DNA from: Seonamhaeicola maritimus | GTDB lineage: Bacteria; Bacteroidota; Bacteroidia; Flavobacteriales; Flavobacteriaceae | Direction: 5' to 3' | Length of the DNA stretch: 64,000 bases | Assembly: GCF_008056315.1 (NCBI RefSeq) | Contig: NZ_VRKQ01000010.1 | Location: forward strand, 558,001-622,000 | Shown here: in pieces, positions 44,617 to 54,440 of the stretch | Position numbering within the stretch: the first letter of the stretch is position 1 | Layout of the letters: each line of letters starts with the position of its first letter | The notes under the pieces: model-generated | Databases searched by the model: none | Told to the model about the DNA's origin: nothing | What the model saw: only the letters and a program-made list of their open reading frames with translations | Made by a program: the position numbers and the translations under genes

Positions 44617-46740
44617 TTATTTATGAAGCTTTAACTGAATGCGCTTTCGAGGAATATCAACAGCTAAAACTTTTACAATAATTTGTTGGTGCAAATGGAC
44701 GTGTTCATTTACATCTTTTACAAAACTATCAGAGAGGTTTGAGACATGAATCAACCCACTTTCTTTAATTCCGACATCTACAAAGCACCCAAAATTGGTA
44801 ATGTTGTTTACAATCCCTGGTAAAAGTTGTCCTTCACGTAAATCGTTAATTGTTTTTATATTCTGATTAAACGTAAACACCTTGGCTTGTTCTCTAATAT
44901 CTAATCCGGGTTTTTCTAATTCCTTCATTATATCTTTCAATGTTGGCAAGCCGATGGTATCCGTACGATACTTTTTAAGATCAATATTTTTAAGTGTTTC
45001 TGGATTACCAATAAGGCTATTAATAGATTTACCTATATCTTTTGCCATTTTAGTAACAACAGAATAACTTTCAGGATGCACTGCCGAATCATCTAATGGG
45101 TTTTTAGCGCCTTTAATTCTTAAGAAAGCGGCTCCTTGCTCAAAGGCTTTATTACCTAAACGAGGCACTTTAGAAATTTCCTTTCTTGAAGAGAAGGGGC
45201 CATTTTCATCACGATGGTTAAAAATATTTTCTGCCAATTTAGGTCCAATACCAGATACATAGCTTAACAACGATTTACTTGCTGTATTAATATTAACACC
45301 AACTGCGTTTACACAATTTTCAACGACTGATTCCAACGATTTTTGAAGCTTTGTTTGGTCTACGTCATGCTGATACTGACCAACTCCAATAGATTTAGCA
45401 TCTATCTTCACTAATTCTGCTAATGGGTCTTGCAAACGACGCCCTATGGAAACAGCACCACGAACAGTAACATCATAATTAGGAAACTCTTCTCTTGCTA
45501 TTTTAGATGCCGAATAAATACTAGCACCGGCTTCACTTACCACAAAGACTTTAATGTCATTTTTAAACCGTATTCTTCTAATTAAAGCTTCCGTTTCTCT
45601 TGAAGCGGTTCCGTTACCAATTGCAATGGCTTGAGTTTTATAAGCATCAGCTAAAGAGCTTATTTTCTTCATGGCTCCAGTGATATCATTCTTTGGTGGA
45701 TGCGGATATATAGTTTCATTGTAAAGTAATTGCCCTTGGGCATCTAAACACACAACTTTACAACCCGTTCTGAATCCAGGGTCAATTGCTAAAACTCGTT
45801 GTTCTCCTAAAGGAGACCCTAACAATAATTGTTTTAGGTTTTTAGCAAATACTGATATTGCTGACTCATCCGCTTTTTCTTTTGCTATTTGCAACGCTTC
45901 ATTACTTAATGATGGCAATAACAACCTTTTATAAGCATCTTTAATGGCCAACTCAATTTGGTCTGCACATTCATTATTTGAACGAATGATCCTGTTTTCA
46001 ATTTTATCTAAAGCTCTTTCATTATCAATTTCAATCTTAACTCTTATAAAGCCTTCTTTTTCGGCTCTCAAAATAGCTAGTAAACGGTGTGACGGAATTC
46101 TACTTAGAGATTCTTCCCAATCAAAATAATCTTGGAACTTTTGTGCATTTTCTTCACTTTCCTTAGTCTTCACAACCTTGGTAGAAATCATAGCATAACG
46201 TTCTAATTGATGCCGTATATTATTCCGAATATCGGTACGCTCATTTATCCATTCTGCAATAATGTGGCGCGCTCCTTCAAAAGCATCATCAATTGATGCA
46301 ACCCCTCCTTTAACATACCTATAACCAATAGACTCCAGATCATTGGCATTTTGACTCATAATAATTTTGGCCAATGGTTCCAATCCATTTTGTCTTGCTT
46401 TCTCAGCTTTTGTTTTTCTGCTTTTCTTAAACGGAAGGTATAAATCTTCTAAGCTGGTCAAGTCTTGTGCAGATTCAACTTTTTGATGTAATTCCGGTGA
46501 AAGTACATCTTGTTCTCCCAATGCTTTTAAAATAACTTTTTTTCTTTTTTCTAAAGCTTCAAATTGTTCTTTAAACTTAACTATTTCTCCAATTTGAACC
46601 TCATCCAAATTACCAGTTCGTTCTTTTCGATAACGTGATATAAACGGAATGGTACAATCTTCATTAAGTAATTCTAAAGTGTTTTTAACCGATTTTTCGG
46701 GTAATTGAATATGACCAATTATATAATTGAGAATTTGCAT
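44617..46740 (-). CDS. tex: Tex family RNA-binding transcription accessory protein
   Basis: The 707-residue protein has Tex domains in order: the N-terminal helical region with PFISRYRKERTGNLDEVQI, the YqgF/RNase H-like core with VLAIDPGFRTGCKVVCLD (about 315-420), the helix-hairpin-helix region with NINTASKSLLSYVSGIGPKLAENI and the C-terminal S1 domain (about 635-705, GIVNNITNFGCFVDVGIKESGLIHVS). Tex binds nucleic acid and associates with transcription. Family assignment is secure; it stands upstream of the AraC gene. Confidence 0.96.
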   Translation of the reverse strand: MQILNYIIGHIQLPEKSVKNTLELLNEDCTIPFISRYRKERTGNLDEVQIGEIVKFKEQFEALEKRKKVILKALGEQDVLSPELHQKVESAQDLTSLEDLYLPFKKSRKTKAEKARQNGLEPLAKIIMSQNANDLESIGYRYVKGGVASIDDAFEGARHIIAEWINERTDIRNNIRHQLERYAMISTKVVKTKESEENAQKFQDYFDWEESLSRIPSHRLLAILRAEKEGFIRVKIEIDNERALDKIENRIIRSNNECADQIELAIKDAYKRLLLPSLSNEALQIAKEKADESAISVFAKNLKQLLLGSPLGEQRVLAIDPGFRTGCKVVCLDAQGQLLYNETIYPHPPKNDITGAMKKISSLADAYKTQAIAIGNGTASRETEALIRRIRFKNDIKVFVVSEAGASIYSASKIAREEFPNYDVTVRGAVSIGRRLQDPLAELVKIDAKSIGVGQYQHDVDQTKLQKSLESVVENCVNAVGVNINTASKSLLSYVSGIGPKLAENIFNHRDENGPFSSRKEISKVPRLGNKAFEQGAAFLRIKGAKNPLDDSAVHPESYSVVTKMAKDIGKSINSLIGNPETLKNIDLKKYRTDTIGLPTLKDIMKELEKPGLDIREQAKVFTFNQNIKTINDLREGQLLPGIVNNITNFGCFVDVGIKESGLIHVSNLSDSFVKDVNEHVHLHQQIIVKVLAVDIPRKRIQLKLHK

Positions 46741-47003
46741 TTATTTATGTTTGAAACAAACGCAATTTAGAAAAGAATCTTGTTTTGAAAAGTGTTTCAA
46801 GACATTTATATCAGCATTTTTTGAACAACAACTTGGTTTTCATTTACTGTAAGTTGCATAATTATTATAAAAACCAGTAAAAATATGGTCTCTTAAGTTC
46901 CAAAATGACCATTCGTTCTATTAAATAAATCAAATGAAACCCTTGAACAACTAGAAATTATGAAAATTTGTAAACCATTTTAATCAAATATTCTAAATTA
47001 AAC

Positions 47004-48530
47004 ATGAAACACATTTTCAAAATCTTAATAGTAGTTCTTTTAGTTTTTGCTTGTAAGAACAATGAAGAAGTTAAAACTACAGAAAGCGAATCCAAAGTAT
47101 TTGAAGCTAATTGGGAATCTTTGGCAAATCATAAAGCAGACCCTGAATGGTTTCATGATTCCAAGTTAGGAATTTACTTTCATTGGGGTGTTTATAGCGT
47201 TCCTGCATATGGTTCAGAATGGTATCCTTATAGATTATATCGCGTTAACGAATATCCAGATTACAAAGAGTATCATGAGAAAAATTATGGTAAACTAGAA
47301 GAATTTGGTTATCATGATTTTATTCCCATGTTTAAAGCTGAAAAATTTGATGCTGAAAATTGGGCTGACTTATTCAAAGCAGCTGGAGCAAAATTTGCCG
47401 GACCTGTAGCACAACACCATGACGGATTTGCTATGTGGGATAGTGAATTGAATCCTTGGAACTCAGCAGATATGGGTCCCAAAAAAGATATTACCGGTGA
47501 AATCTTAACAGCACTTAAAAAGCGAGGATTAAAAACAATGACCTCTTTTCATCATGCACGATTAAGACAACGTCATGAGGGTGACTCAATTAAATGGGAT
47601 ACTTACAATAGTCATTTTGCATATCATCCAGATTTTCCAACATCAGCGGAAGATGCAGATCTTAAAAAATTCTATGGAAATATGCCGCAAAAAGAATTTG
47701 ACCAATATTGGTTAGATCAAGTAAATGAGGTTGTTGATAAATATTCACCAGATATGCTATGGTATGATGTATGGTTAAATCATGTTGCCGAAGATAAAGT
47801 TCAAGAAATGTCTGCGCATTTCCTTAACAATGGACTTAAAACTGGACAAGAGCCTGTATTAATTGCAAAGCATGATGACTTACCAAAAAACATGAGTGTT
47901 TTAGACATTGAACAGGGAGGAAAGAAAGACGTGTCTGAAAAAGTATGGATGACCGATATCACAGTTAGTGATAAAGGAAGTTGGTGTTACACTCATGGAC
48001 AAGTATACAAGTCACCTGAACTTTTACTTAGAAATATGATTGACGTTTGGAGTAAAAATGGTGTGGTGCTTTTAAACATTTCTCCTATGGCGGATGGAAC
48101 CATTAATAAAGAACAACGCGAATTATTAACTGGAGTTGGATCTTGGTTAGATACTTATGGAGAATCTGTATATGGTACAAGACCATTCCATATTTATGGT
48201 TTCGGACACGCAAAAGCTGCCGATGGTGCCCATGGTGGACAATCTGCTAAAGTGGAATATAGTGCTGATGATATTCGTTTCACTACTTCCAAAGACAAAA
48301 AATCCCTTTACGTTTTCCTTCTTGGTAAACCTGAACCGGGTACTAAAATTAATTTAGGAAAACTAAATAATATTGGATATGGTCCTGCAACACCTGTTAA
48401 ACGCGTTGTTGAATTAAAATCTGGGAAAGAAGTTGAATGGGAAAGAACTGAACGTTCACATTCATTTATTATTCCTGAAGATGTTGAATTAAGCGGTTTG
48501 GCGAACGTTTTTAAAATGGAATTGGAATAA
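47004..48530 (+). CDS. alpha-L-fucosidase, GH29
   Basis: The 508-residue lipoprotein (lipobox VFACKN, Cys17) has a GH29 barrel. WFHDSKLGIYFHWGVYSVPAYGSEWYP (about 49-75), QHHDGFAMWDS and the putative nucleophile Asp255 in DMLWYDVWLNH match fucosidases. A C-terminal beta-sandwich domain follows from about residue 400. It would release fucose from glycans, for example algal sulfated fucans or mucins, on the cell surface. No other polysaccharide-utilisation genes flank it, so it is isolated from a typical PUL. A strong terminator follows. Confidence 0.93.
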   Translation: MKHIFKILIVVLLVFACKNNEEVKTTESESKVFEANWESLANHKADPEWFHDSKLGIYFHWGVYSVPAYGSEWYPYRLYRVNEYPDYKEYHEKNYGKLEEFGYHDFIPMFKAEKFDAENWADLFKAAGAKFAGPVAQHHDGFAMWDSELNPWNSADMGPKKDITGEILTALKKRGLKTMTSFHHARLRQRHEGDSIKWDTYNSHFAYHPDFPTSAEDADLKKFYGNMPQKEFDQYWLDQVNEVVDKYSPDMLWYDVWLNHVAEDKVQEMSAHFLNNGLKTGQEPVLIAKHDDLPKNMSVLDIEQGGKKDVSEKVWMTDITVSDKGSWCYTHGQVYKSPELLLRNMIDVWSKNGVVLLNISPMADGTINKEQRELLTGVGSWLDTYGESVYGTRPFHIYGFGHAKAADGAHGGQSAKVEYSADDIRFTTSKDKKSLYVFLLGKPEPGTKINLGKLNNIGYGPATPVKRVVELKSGKEVEWERTERSHSFIIPEDVELSGLANVFKMELE

Positions 48531-48556
48531 TTATTTAAAATATTTACTTATATAAT

Positions 48557-48586
48557 AAAAGCGCTCTTAATATTAAGAGCGCTTTT
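48557..48586. terminator. strong bidirectional terminator
   Basis: AAAAGCGCTCTTAA and TTAAGAGCGCTTTT form a perfect 14-bp stem with a 2-base centre, between the fucosidase gene and the convergent Cys-rich gene. Confidence 0.85.
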
Positions 48587-48606
48587 ATTATATATTAAGT
48601 TTTTAA

Positions 48607-48768
48607 TTAAGCTACTTTTTTAAGTAAATCATAACATGGGCACTTCTTACACCTTTTCTTTTCACTTTTTTTGAATTTCTTGCAGCAGCTATCTTTAACC
48701 TTATCGGTTGAAATAACACCTAATTTTTTAAGTTTTTTAACGGCCTTTTTCTGCTTCTTTTTGCCCAC
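48607..48768 (-). CDS. small basic Cys-rich protein, 53 residues
   Basis: GTG at 48768 (or TTG at 48774) to TAA at 48607. The peptide starts MGKKKQKKAVKKLKKLG, then has SCCKKFKK and KRCKKCPCYDLLKK. Cys28, Cys29, Cys40, Cys43 and Cys45 could bind a metal, and there are more than twenty Lys/Arg. The strong terminator directly after it supports expression. It lies just downstream of ferritin on the same strand, so an iron or redox link is conceivable. I recognise no named family. Confidence 0.6.
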   Translation of the reverse strand: MGKKKQKKAVKKLKKLGVISTDKVKDSCCKKFKKSEKKRCKKCPCYDLLKKVA

Positions 48769-48844
48769 AACCAAATCGATAGTTACAAATATAAAGCAAA
48801 GATATATTATTTTTAATTAATCTAAATAAGATTAACTGGTGAAA

Positions 48845-49369
48845 TTATGCACCTCCCAGGTTAGGAGCTGCTGCCGTACTTACCGTTAAGCTTTCAATGT
48901 CTCTATCGAATAAATAAAGCCCTCCTTTATCATCACCGATCAAATTAATTTTATCAAGAATATTTCGTGCTACCGCTTCTTCCTCAATTTGTTCAGACAC
49001 ATACCATTGTAAGAAGTTATGGGTTGCATAATCTTTCTCTTGAAGTGTAATATGAACCAACTCATTAATGCTTTGAGATACAAACATTTCGTGCTTCAAT
49101 AATAACTCAAACATATCTTTAAACGATTCAAAAGTAACATCAGGTTCTTTTAATGCCGAAACTTTTGCATGACCTCCGCGTTCATTTACAAACTTCACCA
49201 ATTTTAGCATATGCTCACGCTCTTCATCAGATTGGGCATACATAAAACCAGCAACACCTTCTAAACCCTTAACCTCAGCCCAACATGCCATGGCTAAATA
49301 AATTTGTGAAGACTCAGCCTCTATTTTAATTTGATTATTTAATGCGTCTTGTATAGTTTTTGATAACAT
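48845..49369 (-). CDS. ftnA: ferritin
   Basis: This 174-residue non-heme ferritin carries the ferroxidase-centre residues Glu17 in KIEAESSQIYLAM, Glu50 and His53 in SDEEREHMLKLV, and later Glu and Gln in YATHNFLQWYVSEQIEEEA. It stores iron as a 24-mer in the cytoplasm, fitting the Feo and metal ABC genes earlier in the window. The C-terminal tail ends VSTAAAPNLGGA, common in Bacteroidetes ferritins. The Cys-rich small gene follows after 76 bases. Confidence 0.95.
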   Translation of the reverse strand: MLSKTIQDALNNQIKIEAESSQIYLAMACWAEVKGLEGVAGFMYAQSDEEREHMLKLVKFVNERGGHAKVSALKEPDVTFESFKDMFELLLKHEMFVSQSINELVHITLQEKDYATHNFLQWYVSEQIEEEAVARNILDKINLIGDDKGGLYLFDRDIESLTVSTAAAPNLGGA

Positions 49370-49564
49370 GATATTTGTTTTTAGTAAAGTTAAATAATTC
49401 TTTACGCATTATCTAATCTCAAGATATATAGATTAGTCAGTATTCACTAAAATAAAACATGAAAATAGTTTTATCAAAGAATTCTTGATTCTAATTCTCT
49501 AAACAATACTAGCTATTCCTGTTTTTCCATATGATTAAAATATATGAGTATAGGCAAATTATGA

Positions 49565-52006
49565 TTAATTCACCTTAAGAGGTATTTGTTCTGTAAAAAC
49601 AGTTCCAGAAGAAGTAACACCTTCCAAATAAATATCTAAGTTTAACTTTGAAGGATTATATATGGTGAAATTTATTTTGCTGTTTTTATCAACTTGAGGA
49701 TTTGGAATCCAATCAACCACCCCATAATCTATAAAAAAATCATCTTGATATGAACTATATTTAGGAACGTAATACTTTTTTGAAGCGGAAAAAGTTAATG
49801 GAAATTCAAAATTTCTAAAATAATTAGGTTTGTTTTTACCAGAAAACACATTCGATGTAAAGATTTTTATCACACCAGCAACCCCTCGTAAGCCTTCACC
49901 AAAACCATTGGGGTCATAAGTAATATAATCAACACGACTCATATCAAAATTCGTTAAGAACTCATAATTATTCAATAGCACACCGTCCAAGTAAACCAAC
50001 GGACTAGGGTTTTGACTACTAAATGACTGAATATTTCTATTAGATATTATTAAATTTCCTCTTTGCTCAGTTGCCCAAAAACCTACCATATAAGCATTTA
50101 TATAATTCGATAAAGTTAAATTCATGCCTCTCTTTTGGTCATCAAAAACATCAACCCTTCCAAAAACTCTAGCTTTTAATTGTTCATTTCTTTCATTATC
50201 TAAATTAGCCTTAACAACAATCTCCTCTAACTTCTGGACATCTTCTAAATCAATTAAATTAAAAGAAGCATGTTCATAGGTTTTAAACAGGTCGTTTTGT
50301 TCTGGAAAAACTGATTCAATATGAGATGACATATAACTTGGGAAAATTGATGGAGTAAATTGCAAATACAAACCTGCCTTTTGCGGCTTACTTACTTTGT
50401 CTAAAATACTTAAACTTAGATTTTCATTTTCCTTTGGAAAAAATCCCGATTTTATAAAACTCCTTTCACTTTTAGGAAGATCAATAAAAAACCCCTCTCC
50501 ATTTTTTAGCGGATAAATTAAGATAGTGGTTTTCGTGTCTAAATTGTTATTTAGATTTCCTTTTACAACTATTCCATCCTCAAAAACAAAACTATTATTT
50601 TCATTGTAGTCAAAAATATTCTTCCAATTATAACTGCTCCATCCTTGCGTTATTAATAAATTATCTAACTCATATATTTTTTGCCTTGATATATCCCTAA
50701 AATAATAGTCTGCATATTCCACATTACTATTAAGATATACCTGTAAATAAGCGTATGAAACTAAACTTTGCTGCCTTTTATATGATTTAGATTTTTCCGG
50801 AAGAATTGACAAACTTAGATTTATTTGATCCTCATCCGAAAATTTTCGATTAATTGGAATGGTAACATAGGAAGAATCTCCTTTTTGCTTTATTAATGGC
50901 TTTGTTGTTTTTGCAAAATCTATACCTTCGTAATTAAAAAATAACCGTTCTAAAATAGGTTGGTTTTTTTCGTTAAACAAAGTTATGATATTCAATCCTG
51001 AGTACATATTTTGTAAATCTACTATTTGATTTAGTTCAGTTTTATCAAAATTCAATTCTATAATCTTAATAGATTTGCCATTGTGAATAACCATTTTGTA
51101 AGCCTTTCCAATAATAGTTTTGAGTGTTTCTGGGTTTGTTTTAAACTCTATAATTACTTTATCCTTAATCCTATTAATATGAATTGCTATTCCTTTTCTT
51201 TCAACCGAATGTATCTTATAATTTAGAACTTTGTTTAAATAATCAATTTTTACATTATAAGTTTTATTTACATCGGGATATATCAGAAAACGACCTATAC
51301 CCTTATTATTTACTTGAAACTCAGTGATAAATTTATTATCTGAGTCATACACTTCCCCTTTTAAATTTGGAACACTATATCCATCAGTATTTTTAATAAT
51401 AACACCAACGTTCGTTTTAACACCATGAATAAAATGGCCTCCTTCAGGTAAAAACTGAGCATCTAAAATAAGTTCAACTTCTCTATGATTTATAATATTG
51501 GCATCTAAATAATTAATCACTTTAAAACTTTCAATGAAGGCGTTTGGTTCATTAAAGTTTTTCATCCAATTCGTAAAAGCTTTGAAGGTATATTTACCAG
51601 TTGTAAATAAACTATCTATTTTAAAAATATTATTAGCAACACCATTATCTATTTTAATCAACTTTTTTTTAACTACCCGATCTAGACTATCTAATATAAT
51701 GCAATACAAATTTTTTGTTAAGCTAGATGGTATTTTCAATCCTTTATCTAATACATATGCCTTAAAACCAATAGGTTCACCCTGTAAATAAGTAGATTTA
51801 TTTAGATGACAATAGGCAATTTCCCTATATGGTGTAGTATAGGAATCATAACTTTCGATTATGCTCTGAAGCTCCTTCTTTTGAGCATTTAATTGAACAA
51901 CAGAGGATAAAAAATAAAAAATGATGATTGCATAAGAACTAAACAAGCTTTTTCTATTTGAAAATTTTTTAATAGTATTAGGCATAACGATTAAATTTAG
52001 TCTCAA
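49565..52006 (-). CDS. large exported protein with beta domains and terminal plug-like segment
   Basis: The 813-residue protein probably begins at Met8 (51985), giving a cleaner signal region before LNAQKKELQ. The N-terminal part (about 60-300) resembles macroglobulin-type MG domains (CHLNKSTYLQGEPIGFKAYV; GKYTFKAFTNWM; LDAQFLPEGGHFIHGV). Near residues 640-730 a TonB-plug-like segment carries PLVYLDGVLLNNYEF and GEGLRGVAGVIKIF. There is no beta barrel. Such Bacteroidetes proteins are of unknown function, perhaps periplasmic partners of the outer membrane. Confidence 0.7.
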   Translation of the reverse strand: MRLNLIVMPNTIKKFSNRKSLFSSYAIIIFYFLSSVVQLNAQKKELQSIIESYDSYTTPYREIAYCHLNKSTYLQGEPIGFKAYVLDKGLKIPSSLTKNLYCIILDSLDRVVKKKLIKIDNGVANNIFKIDSLFTTGKYTFKAFTNWMKNFNEPNAFIESFKVINYLDANIINHREVELILDAQFLPEGGHFIHGVKTNVGVIIKNTDGYSVPNLKGEVYDSDNKFITEFQVNNKGIGRFLIYPDVNKTYNVKIDYLNKVLNYKIHSVERKGIAIHINRIKDKVIIEFKTNPETLKTIIGKAYKMVIHNGKSIKIIELNFDKTELNQIVDLQNMYSGLNIITLFNEKNQPILERLFFNYEGIDFAKTTKPLIKQKGDSSYVTIPINRKFSDEDQINLSLSILPEKSKSYKRQQSLVSYAYLQVYLNSNVEYADYYFRDISRQKIYELDNLLITQGWSSYNWKNIFDYNENNSFVFEDGIVVKGNLNNNLDTKTTILIYPLKNGEGFFIDLPKSERSFIKSGFFPKENENLSLSILDKVSKPQKAGLYLQFTPSIFPSYMSSHIESVFPEQNDLFKTYEHASFNLIDLEDVQKLEEIVVKANLDNERNEQLKARVFGRVDVFDDQKRGMNLTLSNYINAYMVGFWATEQRGNLIISNRNIQSFSSQNPSPLVYLDGVLLNNYEFLTNFDMSRVDYITYDPNGFGEGLRGVAGVIKIFTSNVFSGKNKPNYFRNFEFPLTFSASKKYYVPKYSSYQDDFFIDYGVVDWIPNPQVDKNSKINFTIYNPSKLNLDIYLEGVTSSGTVFTEQIPLKVN

Positions 52007-52319
52007 TGAGACCTCGAAAGTTAATCAAAAAAAACTATTGAAAGAAAACTTCTTATAAGAGCTTATTAAGCTTATTTTACTCAATCTATGTATTGCTTCT
52101 AATTGGAAATATTGACTATTCCCGAGGAGTTTAACCGAGAAACAAAATAATATATGACAAAATAGAGCTAAAAACACTTCTCTTAGTTGCCTAACACATC
52201 TTTTATGTCTAAATGTTATATTCTATTCATTATCTAAGGAAAGTGAAGTAGAAAAACGAGCTGTAAATAATGTGAGACACATTCTTAATCGAACCAATAA
52301 GTAAGGTCCTTAATAGCTT
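52007..52319. other. intergenic stretch without a supported gene
   Basis: This AT-rich interval lies between metG and the MG/plug gene. The plus strand has one open frame encoding SLSKESEVEKRAVNN up to a TAA near 52300, but without a start codon. It could be a gene remnant. No hairpin or repeat was seen. Confidence 0.35.
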
Positions 52320-54374
52320 CTAACTTATCTGCAGGCCATTCCCAACCGAAGCATCATCAGGATTTACAAACACTAATTTCCCATCAGGAGTTTCAGTCAT
52401 CAATATCATACCTTGGCTTTCAACACCTCTCAATGCTCTAGGTGCTAGGTTCACTAAAACACTGACACGTTTATTAATAACTTCTTCGGCAGTAAAACTT
52501 TCAGCAATACCAGATACTATGGTTCTGGTATCAATTCCTGTATCCACTTTCAATTTTAATAGCTTTTTGGTTTTCGGCATTTTTTCGGCTTCCAAAATAG
52601 TCCCCACTCTAATGTCCAGTTTAGTGAAGTCTTCAAATGCAATCGTGTCCTTTTGTGGCTCTACGGTTTTATTAGCCGCTTCATTAGCTTTTCTCCTAGC
52701 TTCTAACTTGTCTAATTGGGTTTGAATGGTTTTATCTTCAATTTTAGAAAATAGAAGTTCAGCTTTCCCTATTTGATGACCAGCAGGCAAAAGAACACCT
52801 TTGATAGAAATATCATTCCATCCATTTTCATCAAAAGCCAAAATTCTTTTCAGCTTATCTGAAGTAAATGGCAAGAATGGCTCACACAAAGTTGCTAAAG
52901 CACTAGCTATTTGAAGCGCCACATACATGATGGTTTGTGTTCTGGCTTCATCCACCTTAATCATCTTCCAAGGCTCTTCATCTGCAAGATATTTGTTTCC
53001 TAAACGGGCTAAATTCATAAGCTCTTGACCAGCTTCTCTAAAGCGGTAACGTTCAATAGAACTTGCAATCACGCTTGGGTATGCTTTTACCGCCGCTAAT
53101 GTTTCTTCATCTACAGAGGTAAACTCACTTGCCGTTGGCACAACACCTTCATAATACTTGTTAGTCAATACAACCACACGGTTAATAAAGTTTCCGAAGA
53201 TAGCAACCAATTCGTTGTTGTTTCTAGCTTGAAAATCTTTCCAAGTAAAGTCGGTATCTTTTGTTTCAGGAGCATTGGCATTTAACGAATAACGCAACAC
53301 ATCTTGCTGACCTGGAAAATCTTTTAAATATTCTGGTAACCAAACCGCCCAATTTTTTGATGTAGACAATTTGTTGCCTTCTAAATTTAAAAACTCATTG
53401 GATGGCACATTTTCAGGTAAAATATAGCTCCCTTCGGCCTTCAACATAGAAGGGAAAATGATACAATGAAATACAATATTATCTTTCCCTATAAAATGAA
53501 CCAGTTTGGTGTCTTCATCTTTCCAATACGGCTCCCAATTTTTTCCTTCGCGTTCTGCCCATTCAATGGTAGATGAAATATAACCAATTGGCGCATCAAA
53601 CCAAACGTACAATACTTTTCCTTCTCCGCCTTCAGCGGGCACAGGAATTCCCCAATCTAAATCGCGGGTAACAGCTCTTGGTCGTAAGCCATCATCAATC
53701 CAAGATTTTACTTGTCCGTACACATTAGGTTTCCAATCTTTTTTGTGTCCCTTTAAAATCCATTCTTTCAAAAAGTCTTCGTGTTTATCTAAAGGTAAAA
53801 ACCAATGTTTTGTTTGTTTTAAAGTTGGTGTATTCCCTGTTATGGCCGATTTCGGATTAATTAAGTCAGTAGCATTGTGACTAGTTCCACAATTTTCGCA
53901 TTGGTCACCATAACTCTCTTCATTTCCACATTTAGGGCAGGTACCAACAACAAATCTATCGGCTAAAAACTGATTAGCTTCTTCGTCATATAATTGCTCT
54001 GTGGTTTCTTCAATAAACTCACCTTTTTCATCCAATGTTTTGAAAAAATCGGATGCTGTTTTATGATGAATAGGTGCCGAAGTTCTTGAATAATTATCGT
54101 AAGTAATTCCAAAATCTTCAAACGATTGCTTGATAATTGCATGGTATTTATCTACGATATCTTGAGGTGAAACTCCTTCATTTTTTGCTTTAATAGTAAT
54201 TGGTACACCATGTTCGTCACTCCCGCCAATAAACGCTACATCATTACCTGTTAAGCGTAAATAGCGTACATAAATATCTGCAGGCACATAAACTCCGGCT
54301 AAATGCCCAATATGAATTGGTCCGTTAGTGTATGGCAATGCTGTAGTTACAGTGTATCGTTTTGGTTGGCTCAT
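52320..54374 (-). CDS. metG: methionyl-tRNA synthetase
   Basis: This class I synthetase charges tRNA-Met. The HIGH box is PIHIGHLAG near the start. The zinc knuckle is [18 protein letters not shown], the KMSKS-like loop is [10 protein letters not shown], and the C-terminal tRNA-binding domain (about 575-684) starts [21 protein letters not shown] chose the start at 54374 (MSQPKRYTV): the longer frame to 54407 would begin inside the TACTTTTG promoter element at 54405-54412, so those codons would not be transcribed. Product 684 residues. Confidence 0.95.
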   Translation of the reverse strand: MSQPKRYTVTTALPYTNGPIHIGHLAGVYVPADIYVRYLRLTGNDVAFIGGSDEHGVPITIKAKNEGVSPQDIVDKYHAIIKQSFEDFGITYDNYSRTSAPIHHKTASDFFKTLDEKGEFIEETTEQLYDEEANQFLADRFVVGTCPKCGNEESYGDQCENCGTSHNATDLINPKSAITGNTPTLKQTKHWFLPLDKHEDFLKEWILKGHKKDWKPNVYGQVKSWIDDGLRPRAVTRDLDWGIPVPAEGGEGKVLYVWFDAPIGYISSTIEWAEREGKNWEPYWKDEDTKLVHFIGKDNIVFHCIIFPSMLKAEGSYILPENVPSNEFLNLEGNKLSTSKNWAVWLPEYLKDFPGQQDVLRYSLNANAPETKDTDFTWKDFQARNNNELVAIFGNFINRVVVLTNKYYEGVVPTASEFTSVDEETLAAVKAYPSVIASSIERYRFREAGQELMNLARLGNKYLADEEPWKMIKVDEARTQTIMYVALQIASALATLCEPFLPFTSDKLKRILAFDENGWNDISIKGVLLPAGHQIGKAELLFSKIEDKTIQTQLDKLEARRKANEAANKTVEPQKDTIAFEDFTKLDIRVGTILEAEKMPKTKKLLKLKVDTGIDTRTIVSGIAESFTAEEVINKRVSVLVNLAPRALRGVESQGMILMTETPDGKLVFVNPDDASVGNGLQIS

Positions 54375-54404
54375 AAATTCCCTGTTAAAATCTTTACTAA
54401 GCCG

Positions 54405-54412
54405 CAAAAGTA
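54405..54412 (-). promoter_or_regulatory. metG -7 promoter element
   Basis: TACTTTTG on the minus strand, 31 bases before the ATG at 54374. It decides the start, because transcription would begin downstream of the longer ORF start at 54407. Confidence 0.5.
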
Positions 54413-54440
54413 CACATTTTAAGAGCTATTTAGAAAAAAA

